From JABDBK01 sp964453575 (GTDB lineage: Bacteria > Pseudomonadota > Gammaproteobacteria > DSM-16500): DNA of 15,840 nucleotides. The translations under genes and the position numbers were made by a program. This document shows positions 1 to 6,869 of this stretch, piece by piece (position 1 is the stretch's first letter; each line of letters begins with the position of its first letter). The notes beneath the pieces are model-generated. The model saw only the letters and a program-made list of their open reading frames with translations. It was not told the origin of the DNA and made no database searches. The stretch spans positions 1 to 15,840 of the forward strand of contig CAYVRW010000054.1 of NCBI GenBank assembly GCA_964453575.1, read 5' to 3'.

Positions 1-1064
1 TTCGCTAATATTTTTCCTTTTTGCTGTATGGAATAACGTTCTAAAACTTGCGCATTCGTTTCAGGCCGATTTTTCACAGTTTCAGGTCTTGCTTGTAAAA
101 TAAATAAGTCACCGCTAATACCATCTTTCGCCCATTCAATGTCCATGGGTTTACCATAATGTTTTTCAATTAGAATGGCTTGTTTTGCAAGCTTTTGTAC
201 ATCGTTATCATCAATACAATATTTGGATCTATCTTCCTGCTTAACAGCCACCGTTTTAATATAGCCATGCGGATCTTTGGCATTACCATAAATCATTTTA
301 ACGGCTTTGCTGCCAAGCTTTCGTTGTAAAATAGCTGATTTATTTTCAAGTAAAGTAGGTTTATAAATAAAAAATTCATCAGGGTTCACTTTGCCTTGAA
401 CAATGGCTTCTCCTAAACCATAGGAAGCAGTAACCAATACCACTTTATCAAAACCTGATTCCGTGTCTAAGGTGAAAATAACACCGCTAGCTCCTTTGTC
501 ACTGCGTACCATAGGCTGAATACCTGCTGATAAAGCAAATGCCATATGATCAAATGATTGATCATGACGATAAGCAATCGCGCGGCTGGTAAAATAAGAA
601 GAAAAAACTAACTTAATAGCTTTAAGAAGATTGGGTAACCCTTTGACATTTAAGTAGGTTTCATGCGCCCCGGCAAATGAAGCATTAGCTAAATCTTCTG
701 CAATGGCAGATGATCTTACTGCAACCGTTGGACTGCCAAGTTCAGCATAAGCCTTGGAAATCGCATTCTCAAACTCAGGAGAAAATTTTTCTTTTAAAAT
801 CCAACTTCTAATTTGTTTGCTCGCTTTATTTAATTTTGTAAGATTGCGTGTATCTAAAGAAGATAAAAGATCTTGAATATTTTTATCCAGATTATGTTGC
901 GATAAAAAACTTTTATAAGCTGAGATAGTTGTGGCAAATCCACCGGGAACTTTAATATCTTTTGAAGAAAGATTTTGAATCATCTCTCCAATAGACGCAT
1001 TTTTCCCACCGACAAGCTCAATATCGTTTGAGTTAACATCTTTTAAATTTATAATATAATTCAT
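1..1064 (-). CDS. ppsA: Phosphoenolpyruvate synthase, N-terminal part (cut by window start)
   Basis: The enzyme converts pyruvate, ATP and water to PEP, AMP and phosphate in the cytoplasm, the entry step of gluconeogenesis from pyruvate. This reading frame is open to the window edge and gives 354 residues. It covers the PEP/pyruvate-dikinase ATP-grasp domain. Visible family motifs are LVGGKNASIGEM (18-28), AVRSSAIAEDLANASFAG (115-132), a SRAIAYRHDQSFDH block (160-173), MVRSDKGASGVIFTLDTESG (185-204), GLGEAIVQGKVNPDEF (216-231) and LFILQARPETV (320-330). The swivelling phosphohistidine and PEP-binding domains would lie outside the window. The ATG start is supported by AAGGAG six bases upstream, which overlaps the stop of the preceding deacetylase gene, so translation is probably coupled. 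It is the last visible gene of the acyltransferase-deacetylase-ppsA unit. Identification is firm. Full length and the active-site histidine cannot be seen. Confidence 0.96.
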   Translation of the reverse strand, partial: MNYIINLKDVNSNDIELVGGKNASIGEMIQNLSSKDIKVPGGFATTISAYKSFLSQHNLDKNIQDLLSSLDTRNLTKLNKASKQIRSWILKEKFSPEFENAISKAYAELGSPTVAVRSSAIAEDLANASFAGAHETYLNVKGLPNLLKAIKLVFSSYFTSRAIAYRHDQSFDHMAFALSAGIQPMVRSDKGASGVIFTLDTESGFDKVVLVTASYGLGEAIVQGKVNPDEFFIYKPTLLENKSAILQRKLGSKAVKMIYGNAKDPHGYIKTVAVKQEDRSKYCIDDNDVQKLAKQAILIEKHYGKPMDIEWAKDGISGDLFILQARPETVKNRPETNAQVLERYSIQQKGKILA

Positions 1065-1074
1065 TATCAACTCC

Positions 1075-2001
1075 TTAAACTGAATGTATGATTTCGCGTA
1101 AATGTGCCACGGCACAATCACCTAAGCCATCTAAAAAATATCCGCCTTCTAATAAAGACACTATTCTATTTTGCGTAGTAGCTTTGGTTAATTGAATAAT
1201 ATCACGTGTAATTAAGCCATAATCTTCGACATTAAACATTAAATTTGACATATTATCTCGATAAAAAGCATCAAATCCTGCTGAAAAAAACAACATTTCA
1301 GGTTTAAATGCCACTAATCGTTGATACCAATATTCCTGCATTTTAGCTCGTGCTTTTTCTCCATTACAGCCTGAAGCAAGCGGTATGTTGATAATATGAT
1401 CACTAACAGTATCCGCACCACTAAAAGGATAAAAAGGATGCTCGAAGGATGAACAATAGAGTGCTTTTTCATTGTTTAAAAAAATATTTTCAGTGCCATT
1501 CCCATGGTGTACATCAAAATCAATAATGGCAATTCGTTGCATAGAATAATGCTCTAGCGCATGCGCAACGCCTACCGCAACATTATTAAAGATACAAAAT
1601 CCCATGGCAGCTGCTTTTTCTGCATGATGACCAGGCGGCCGTATGTTACAAAATGCAGCAGGAGCTTTGCCTTGCATGATTAAATCCACCGCATAAACTG
1701 CAGCTCCAGCAGCATGTAGTGCCGCTTTAAGTGTATAGGTGTTCATCCAAGTATCGGCGTCTAAAGGTACAGTACCTACTTTAGGAGATAGCATAAAAAT
1801 ATAATTAATATATTCAGGATCATGCACTCTTAATAATTGATCTTTGGTCGCTTGTGGCGCTAAATACTGTTCTAATTGGCTCATTAAATCGGTAGATGAT
1901 ATCGCTTGATCGATGACTTTAATACGTTCAGGCACTTCAGGAATACCATGTCCCATGTCGTGCAATAGACAATCTGGATGAGATATAAGTGCTGTCTTCA
2001 T
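1075..2001 (-). CDS. Histone-deacetylase-family zinc amidohydrolase (AcuC/HDAH-like)
   Basis: A 308-residue single-domain protein of the arginase/deacetylase superfamily, which removes acyl groups from lysine or small amines using zinc. Visible catalytic elements are RPPGHHA (121-127) with the tandem histidines 125/126, IDFDVHHGNGT (160-170) giving the zinc ligands Asp163 and His165, SAGFDA (240-245) giving the third ligand Asp244, and EGGY (285-288) with the likely transition-state Tyr288. All key residues are present, so it should be active. No signal peptide is seen, so it is probably cytoplasmic. It lies 33 bases downstream of a Pat-type acetyltransferase gene and 10 bases upstream of ppsA, which suggests it reverses acetylation of metabolic enzymes, as AcuC does for acetyl-CoA synthetase in Bacillus. 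The real substrate could instead be an acetylpolyamine. The ATG has an AGGA ribosome site. Family is certain; substrate is inference. Confidence 0.93.
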   Translation of the reverse strand: MKTALISHPDCLLHDMGHGIPEVPERIKVIDQAISSTDLMSQLEQYLAPQATKDQLLRVHDPEYINYIFMLSPKVGTVPLDADTWMNTYTLKAALHAAGAAVYAVDLIMQGKAPAAFCNIRPPGHHAEKAAAMGFCIFNNVAVGVAHALEHYSMQRIAIIDFDVHHGNGTENIFLNNEKALYCSSFEHPFYPFSGADTVSDHIINIPLASGCNGEKARAKMQEYWYQRLVAFKPEMLFFSAGFDAFYRDNMSNLMFNVEDYGLITRDIIQLTKATTQNRIVSLLEGGYFLDGLGDCAVAHLREIIHSV

Positions 2002-2034
2002 GAATTCCTAACCTTTTTTAGCGGGAATTCCTAA
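2002..2034 (-). repeat. Direct repeat GAATTCCTAA flanking a short spacer
   Basis: The gap between the acyltransferase stop and the deacetylase start contains GAATTCCTAA twice, at 2002-2011 and 2025-2034. On the coding strand these read TTAGGAATTC, and the copy nearest the deacetylase supplies its ribosome-binding site. The EcoRI-like halves also make a weak 7-base inverted repeat, GAATTCC/GGAATTC. It may be a small duplication or a translation-control element; nothing in the sequence decides between these. Confidence 0.5.
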
Positions 2035-4443
2035 TTATAAACTTTTTACAATAATCGTCATAGTGGGATCATCATTGTTCATTATCTCAAAGCCCAGGTG
2101 ATGGGTCATTTCTAACATGGCAATATTGGTCGCAAGTACTATACCCATGATAGTACTTAGGCCTTGCATTTTTGCTTCAGCACACAGCGCTCTCATGAGG
2201 CGAGATCCTATTTTTTTATTTTGCCAATCATCTGCCACAGCAATGGCAAATTCACAACTTTCTCGATCTGGATTAGTAATATAATGCGCAACACCCGCAC
2301 ATTGCTCAACATCATGATCAACGTAAGTCGCCACAAATGTCATTTCTCTATCATAGTCAATTTGTGTGAGGCGAACTAATGTTTCTGGAGTTAATTCACG
2401 TATATGCCGCATAAATCTAAAATATTTTGATTGAGGTGAAAGATTACGCACAAAAGTTTGTATCATCAATGCATCTTCTGGACGTATAGGACGAATTGTA
2501 ATAGCTGAACCATTTTCCAAGTCGTAAGAAGAAATCAAATGTTTGGGATAAGGATGAATAGCCATATGAGCATAATGTTTCGTAGGCTTTTCACAAGCTT
2601 GAATAACTATTTTTACATCGGCCACAACTGCTGTTTGATCATTAATCATTAAAGGATTAATATCCATTTCTACAATTTCAGGAATTTCACAAACCATTTC
2701 GGATACACGTAATAATATTTTAACAATTAAATCTAAATTAATGGCCGGCATATTAGCAATGCGTGTCTGTTCTATAATTTGTTTAGTAAGAAATGCATTC
2801 AATGGCGGCAGCGTTAAGGTTTTGTCTTTCATGATTTCAATTAATCTGCCGCCAGCACCAAAACTAATAACTGGCCCAAATACAATATCGTTTAATACTC
2901 CAATAAAGAGCTCTCTATCATGAGGATTTTTAATCATGAGCTCTTGTGCCGCAGGGATAAAAAATGCGGCTAGCATTGCTTTTGATTCAAGGCTAGTTAA
3001 AATGTTACGTTTTTCCGCTAACGTTTTCGAGATAATTTGCCTAGCAATTGCAATATCGGGCTTAGCCTGCGGTGATAAAGGTTCTGGAACTTGCAGCAAT
3101 AATTGTTGATTTAAATGATAATCAGTTAAGTAGGAGAATGCTTGAATAGCTTTTTCGGGTGAATCAAAATAAGGAAATTGATAATCAGCAAATAATTGCC
3201 ACGATGATTTGACATTTTTTTCACCCATCCAGCAAGCTAATAAAGGTTGCTTTATGTTAGCGCTCTCTTTAATGAGCATTTCTGCTATGCTGAAAGGCGA
3301 CGCCATGGCTAAAGGAGTTACCATGACTAAAATACCATCGACATTTTCATCTTTAGCACAAATCTCTAATACACGCTGATAACGTTCAGGCGTTGCATCT
3401 TCAAGTATATCGACAGGATTTTGGTGAGACCAATGTTTAGATAACACTTTATCTAGTTCGGTGATAGTAGCTTCCGTTAAGGTCGGCAATTGAATGTTTA
3501 AATCAAGGGCCCGGTCTGCAGCCATGATGCCAGCGCTGTTGCTATTGGTAATGATTAAAAGTTTATTGCCATTCACTCTGTAATGACCGCTTAACATTTC
3601 TGCAGCAAGAAAAAGTTCTTCAATGGTCTTAACTCTAACTGCGCCTGCCCGTCGTAGAGCAGTATCAAATACCTCATCATCCCCTACCAATGAAGCAGCC
3701 GTAGGATGTCTGCCTGCTTTGATAACAATGACTGGCTTCATACGCGCGGCGGCTCGTAATGCACTCATAAATTTACGCGAATGATGAATGCCTTCAATAT
3801 ACATAAGAATGCTTTCTGTTTTCGGGTCTACCGCTAAATAATCCAGCACATCGGCAAAATCAACATCAACGCTATTACCTAATGATAACAATGTCGAAAA
3901 ACCTATATTTTTATCAACTGCCCAATCAAGTATCCTAGACATTAAAGATCCTGATTGTGAAACAAAAGCTAAACGACCTTGTTTTCCAAATATATTATCT
4001 AATGTTGCATTCATATTAAGGCTAGGACGCATAATCCCTAAGCAATTAGGCCCTACTAAGTGAATGTGATAGCCTTTGGCAACATTTGCAATATGATTTT
4101 CTAAAACTTTACCTTCAACACCTATTTCACTGAATCCTGATGATAATATAACAATATGATGTATGCCTTTGTTGCCGCATTCCGATATAAGTTTGGGAAT
4201 GGTATTGGCAGGGGTCGTTATAATGGCAAGATCAACATGCTGATTAATGTCACCTATGGCCGCAAAACAGGTTTTATTTTGCACAATTTGGTGCTTAGGA
4301 TTGACGGCATAAAGTGCTCCATCGAAGCCGTTTTCAAGTATATTTTTGAATACTTTCATACCTATTGAATGATCACGATCACTTGCGCCAATGACTGCGA
4401 TGGAAGTGGGTTCGAATATTTTAGAAAGATAATGGGCTGTCAT
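2035..4443 (-). CDS. Pat/YfiQ-like protein lysine acyltransferase (NDP-forming acyl-CoA synthetase fold plus GNAT), shortened ATP-grasp
   Basis: An 802-residue protein built like the Pat/PatZ enzymes that acetylate metabolic enzymes such as acetyl-CoA synthetase. Order: CoA-binding Rossmann domain (about 7-140, SIAVIGASDR near 14-23), succinyl-CoA-ligase-like domains (about 150-460, with FVSQSGSL at 160-167), an ATP-grasp remnant (about 484-615), and a C-terminal GNAT domain (about 647-802) with CEFAIAVADDW (730-740) and the acetyl-CoA loop QNKKIGSRLM (741-750). The phosphohistidine segment of true ADP-forming synthetases (SHTGALAG) is missing near 248-255, so the ligase part should be catalytically dead, as in Salmonella Pat. 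Unusually, about 75 residues that normally carry the ATP-binding N-subdomain are absent between residues 496 and 506, which accounts for 802 rather than about 886 residues. It is the first gene of a unit with a deacetylase and ppsA. The ATG start fits; the ribosome site is weak. Substrate is inferred. Confidence 0.9.
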   Translation of the reverse strand: MTAHYLSKIFEPTSIAVIGASDRDHSIGMKVFKNILENGFDGALYAVNPKHQIVQNKTCFAAIGDINQHVDLAIITTPANTIPKLISECGNKGIHHIVILSSGFSEIGVEGKVLENHIANVAKGYHIHLVGPNCLGIMRPSLNMNATLDNIFGKQGRLAFVSQSGSLMSRILDWAVDKNIGFSTLLSLGNSVDVDFADVLDYLAVDPKTESILMYIEGIHHSRKFMSALRAAARMKPVIVIKAGRHPTAASLVGDDEVFDTALRRAGAVRVKTIEELFLAAEMLSGHYRVNGNKLLIITNSNSAGIMAADRALDLNIQLPTLTEATITELDKVLSKHWSHQNPVDILEDATPERYQRVLEICAKDENVDGILVMVTPLAMASPFSIAEMLIKESANIKQPLLACWMGEKNVKSSWQLFADYQFPYFDSPEKAIQAFSYLTDYHLNQQLLLQVPEPLSPQAKPDIAIARQIISKTLAEKRNILTSLESKAMLAAFFIPAAQELMIKNPHDRELFIGVLNDIVFGPVISFGAGGRLIEIMKDKTLTLPPLNAFLTKQIIEQTRIANMPAINLDLIVKILLRVSEMVCEIPEIVEMDINPLMINDQTAVVADVKIVIQACEKPTKHYAHMAIHPYPKHLISSYDLENGSAITIRPIRPEDALMIQTFVRNLSPQSKYFRFMRHIRELTPETLVRLTQIDYDREMTFVATYVDHDVEQCAGVAHYITNPDRESCEFAIAVADDWQNKKIGSRLMRALCAEAKMQGLSTIMGIVLATNIAMLEMTHHLGFEIMNNDDPTMTIIVKSL

Positions 4444-4477
4444 GGTTTCCGTACCAAAAGTTGAATGTTCTTACCTC

Positions 4478-4506
4478 AGTGTAGATCAAGAAGCGTAGGA
4501 CATCAA
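4478..4506 (-). promoter_or_regulatory. Candidate sigma-70 promoter for the acyltransferase-deacetylase-ppsA unit
   Basis: On the minus strand TTGATG (4506-4501) is followed after exactly 17 bases by TACACT (4483-4478). This would start RNA about 28 bases before the acyltransferase ATG. Each hexamer has four of six consensus bases. It lies just downstream of the GC-rich hairpin region. Plausible but unproven. Confidence 0.4.
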
Positions 4507-4521
4507 ACATTGGTTTTTATC

Positions 4522-4560
4522 CCCCTCCCTCCAATTTGCTTTTTAAATTGGAGGGAGGGG
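4522..4560. repeat. Perfect 16-bp inverted repeat, C-rich/G-rich hairpin
   Basis: The left arm 4522-4537 (CCCCTCCCTCCAATTT) and right arm 4545-4560 are exact reverse complements around a 7-base loop, GCTTTTT. It is very GC-rich inside AT-rich DNA and resembles a second imperfect hairpin at 4634-4668 and the material after 15719. There is no following T-tract on either strand, so it is not a textbook terminator, although it could stabilise or end transcripts from the DUF924 gene. It is best read as an interspersed extragenic palindromic repeat. Confidence 0.8.
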
Positions 4561-4571
4561 CTAGGGGTGGG
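4553..4571 (+). other. Potential G-quadruplex tract
   Basis: The plus strand carries four G-runs of three or four, separated by loops A, CTA and T, which fits the intramolecular G-quadruplex pattern. The first two runs also form part of the right arm of the 16-bp hairpin, so the two structures exclude one another. The opposite strand, which has the sense of the acyltransferase transcript, is correspondingly C-rich. Confidence 0.5.
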
Positions 4572-4633
4572 AGGAGAGTTTTTCTAATATCTCAATGATG
4601 GCATCGAACACGAGAAACGCCTCCCCTCTCCAT

Positions 4634-4668
4634 CTCTCCCCTCCAACAAAAAGCGTTGGTGGGGAGAG
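4634..4668. repeat. Second GC-rich hairpin, 14-bp arms with one mismatch
   Basis: The arm CTCTCCCCTCCAAC (4634-4647) pairs with 4655-4668 except at one position, around the loop AAAAAGC. It lies 13 bases past the DUF924 stop. The same 14-base arm reappears exactly at 15822-15835, at the window end, which shows this is a dispersed repeat family. The two hairpins and about 70 bases between them fill most of the 238-base gap 4444-4681; I see no gene there. Confidence 0.75.
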
Positions 4669-4681
4669 GGAATATGAGGAT

Positions 4682-5272
4682 TTACGCACTCTTCAAAAAA
4701 GCAATTTCTTCTGTAGTCGATTCTCTACCTAAAATAGCATTACGCTGCGGAAAACGACCGAATTCTTTAATTACTCTAAAATGCGCATAAGCATAGGCAA
4801 GAAATAATTGATAAACTTGAGTAGTTTCTGTCATTGATAAAGCCACTAAATTTTGAAATAACTGAATGGATCTATCTTGTATTGTGGTATCTTCGGCGTG
4901 GACCAAAGGCATGTAGAAAAATACCCTTTCTATTAATGTTAATGATTTATCCATGTTATCACGCAGTCCATCAACACATAATTCTTGGGCTTTTTTATCG
5001 AAATTGAAAGCTTCAGGGGTGTTGCGATGGGCCCATCGAGAAAATTGGTCAAGAAGAATAATAAGTGCTAATCGACCGCGGGGTGTACTTGCCCATTCCA
5101 TCAGTTGGCCAGTAGTTGCTTCTTGGTATTGCGCATAGAATTGCTTGAGCATGGTATTTTTTAAATTTTCATTATCGCCAAACCATAAATTAGTGCGATC
5201 ACTCGTAGGAAGATCGGCGCGACCTAAATCGCCAAACCAGGCATTGAGTATTTCATGTATTTTATCCGCCAT
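4682..5272 (-). CDS. DUF924 family protein
   Basis: A 196-residue protein of the DUF924 family, a conserved alpha-helical, TPR-like family of unknown function. The hallmarks are a WFGD start segment (12-15), a central block LIILLDQFSRWAHRNTPEAF (70-89), FFYMPLVHAEDTTIQDRS (118-135) and the C-terminal signature FGRFPQRNAILGRES (171-185). It covers the expected full length. I chose the ATG at 5272, which has GAGGG nine bases upstream, over an in-frame TTG eight codons earlier whose only G-rich stretch abuts the codon. No signal peptide or membrane segment is seen, so it is probably cytoplasmic. It lies about 100 bases downstream of the L,D-transpeptidase gene on the same strand and before the hairpin-rich spacer. 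Family is certain; function is unknown. Confidence 0.92.
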   Translation of the reverse strand: MADKIHEILNAWFGDLGRADLPTSDRTNLWFGDNENLKNTMLKQFYAQYQEATTGQLMEWASTPRGRLALIILLDQFSRWAHRNTPEAFNFDKKAQELCVDGLRDNMDKSLTLIERVFFYMPLVHAEDTTIQDRSIQLFQNLVALSMTETTQVYQLFLAYAYAHFRVIKEFGRFPQRNAILGRESTTEEIAFLKSA

Positions 5273-5374
5273 AAATAGAGGCCCTCGCTTTCTCAACCCC
5301 TTTATTCAGCATAGCACAAAATTCTTATGATGGCGGGGATTTTCTTGTTGTAAGTCATTGATTATTAATTTTTT

Positions 5375-5854
5375 CTATTCTTCAATATAAACCGTTGTAT
5401 AACACGCTATTTGGTCAAATAATTCAATAAGATCGTTATTTCTCATACGTATACAACCTCTTGAACCTGGCACGTTCATATCGACCTCATCAGGTGTTCC
5501 ATGGATATAAATATATCTTCGCATGGTATCTTGATTGCCTAATCGATTTTTTCCTATTTCTAAACCGCTCAACCATAAAATGCGTGTTAAAATCCAATCA
5601 CGATTAGGATGAGTTTTTTTTAATTCTGGTGAATATATTTCGCCGGTAGGTCTGCGTTCTTTAAATACGGTATTAATAGCACAATCTTTGCCAATTTTAG
5701 CGCGTATTTTATGCTTTCCACGAGGTGTTTTTTCACTGCCTGCTAGTTCACCTACACCATTTTTTGCGGTTGATATAGGATAACTTTTAATACATTGACC
5801 GTTATTTAAGATGGTTAATGCTTGTTTTTCAATAGAGACATGCAAAGTAATCAT
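5375..5854 (-). CDS. L,D-transpeptidase (YkuD) domain protein without signal peptide
   Basis: A 159-residue single YkuD domain. These enzymes use a cysteine to make 3-3 crosslinks in peptidoglycan or to attach proteins to it. The catalytic motif is complete: HGT (118-120) followed by SRGCIRM (131-137) with nucleophile Cys134. EKTPRGKHKI (41-50) is the conserved strand that follows the substrate-facing Gly-rich turn. The protein begins directly with the domain, with no signal peptide, membrane anchor or LysM domain, although peptidoglycan crosslinking happens in the periplasm. It may be exported by another route, use a missed leader, or act on a cytoplasmic substrate. Its ATG overlaps the arginase TGA in an ATGA junction, so the two are translationally coupled. 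Family is certain; location and role are open. Confidence 0.9.
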   Translation of the reverse strand: MITLHVSIEKQALTILNNGQCIKSYPISTAKNGVGELAGSEKTPRGKHKIRAKIGKDCAINTVFKERRPTGEIYSPELKKTHPNRDWILTRILWLSGLEIGKNRLGNQDTMRRYIYIHGTPDEVDMNVPGSRGCIRMRNNDLIELFDQIACYTTVYIEE

Positions 5855-6741
5855 AATTTTTCGCCTAATGTCACTGATGTGATGATATTTGCTATTAATG
5901 TTTCAGTCATATGATTTTTATCTTTATGAGGGTCAAACTCCGCAATTTCAAGGCCTATTAAATTTTTTTCATGGGCTAACATTTTTAATGCATGATAAAG
6001 ATCTTTGGCATGTATGCCATCAGGTTCTGCTACACCTGTGCCTGGGGCATCAGCTGGATCCATCGCATCAATATCGATTGTCACACCAAAATGAGCGGTA
6101 TGCTTTTTTACAATAGCAAGCGCTTCTTTCATCACTGTTTCCAAACCCCGCTCCTTAACTTCGTCCATAAAAAAAATGCGTACCTTTAATTTTTTTAATA
6201 ATGCAGCCTCACCTTCTTCATAACTTCTTATTCCGATTAAACAAATGTTTTCAGGTTTTAATTTGGGATGCGTTTTCATGATATGAGTTAATTGCGAATG
6301 GCCATGTCCCAATAAACTGGCAAGGGGCATACCATGTATATTCCCTGATAAAGAGGTTTCTGGCGTATGGCTATCCATATGCGCATCTATCCAAATCAAG
6401 CCTAATTCATCTTCCGAATTTAAGGTATCATATACTCCGCTCCATGTCCCTATCGCACAAGAATGGTCTCCCCCAAAAACAATAAAAAATCGATTTTTTT
6501 TGACTAAAGAACTTACTTTATTCGCAAGTTCAGTACATTGTTTAGCTACTTTATCCAACTTAGACGTATTTTCATGAGTTGATTTAATGATATCTGCCCA
6601 ATGACATTGCAACCCTTTTTGGGTGATTTCTGCTATTATTAGAGAGTTTTTTAACACATCAGCAGCATCCGCACTGCCTAAGTTAGGCCCTGCTATGCCA
6701 GACGCATAACCTACAAAATACACTTCATTGCGATGGTACAT
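5851..6741 (-). CDS. rocF: Arginase (ureohydrolase family)
   Basis: The enzyme hydrolyses arginine to ornithine and urea with a two-manganese centre. In the 296-residue form starting at 6741, the visible ligands are GGDHS (90-94, His93), WIDAHMD (117-123; Asp119, His121, Asp123) and DIDAMDP (223-229; Asp223, Asp225). SGNIHGMPLA (132-141) is the sequence that marks true arginases rather than agmatinases or formimidoylglutamases. PGTGVAEPDG (233-242) differs somewhat from the usual arginase loop, so specificity is likely but not certain. I prefer the ATG at 6741, preceded by GAGG, to the in-frame TTG six codons earlier, which has no ribosome site. It is the first gene of the minus-strand run and overlaps the L,D-transpeptidase gene by four bases. 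It is divergent from the M20 peptidase across 128 bases. Confidence 0.92.
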   Translation of the reverse strand: MYHRNEVYFVGYASGIAGPNLGSADAADVLKNSLIIAEITQKGLQCHWADIIKSTHENTSKLDKVAKQCTELANKVSSLVKKNRFFIVFGGDHSCAIGTWSGVYDTLNSEDELGLIWIDAHMDSHTPETSLSGNIHGMPLASLLGHGHSQLTHIMKTHPKLKPENICLIGIRSYEEGEAALLKKLKVRIFFMDEVKERGLETVMKEALAIVKKHTAHFGVTIDIDAMDPADAPGTGVAEPDGIHAKDLYHALKMLAHEKNLIGLEIAEFDPHKDKNHMTETLIANIITSVTLGEKL

Positions 6742-6869
6742 AAAACCTCTAATAAACAATCATGATGATTAAGTTTAGCACATGTTTTGATGTTTCATAG
6801 CTTTTATACAAGCAAACAAGTATGCATAATAGTAACCTATTGTTAACATATAGAAAAAAAAGGATATTT

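Noticed and set aside
1033..1046. TTAA pair near the start of ppsA as another PmrA-like site
   Set aside because: The repeats are 10, not 11, bases apart, the second lacks the pattern, and they lie inside the coding region.
1075..2001. Histone deacetylase-like gene as a host-derived effector
   Set aside because: Such enzymes are common in bacteria, and the gene sits in a metabolic unit with an acyltransferase and ppsA, without a PmrA-like promoter.
2164..2379. Plus-strand open frame inside the acyltransferase gene
   Set aside because: Antisense shadow of a gene with strong family motifs; no ribosome site or recognisable product. The other short antisense frames in the window are rejected for the same reason.
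2035..4443. Reading the large protein as an active ADP-forming acetyl-CoA synthetase
   Set aside because: The active histidine segment is missing and the ATP-grasp half is reduced, while a GNAT domain is present; a Pat-type acyltransferase fits better.
4522..4668. CRISPR array
   Set aside because: Only two hairpins of unequal sequence, no regular repeat-spacer pattern and no cas genes; they are extragenic palindromes.
6822..6869. Upstream ATG for the M20 peptidase (16 extra residues)
   Set aside because: No ribosome site, and the extra residues do not belong to the family; AAAAGGA serves the ATG at 6870.
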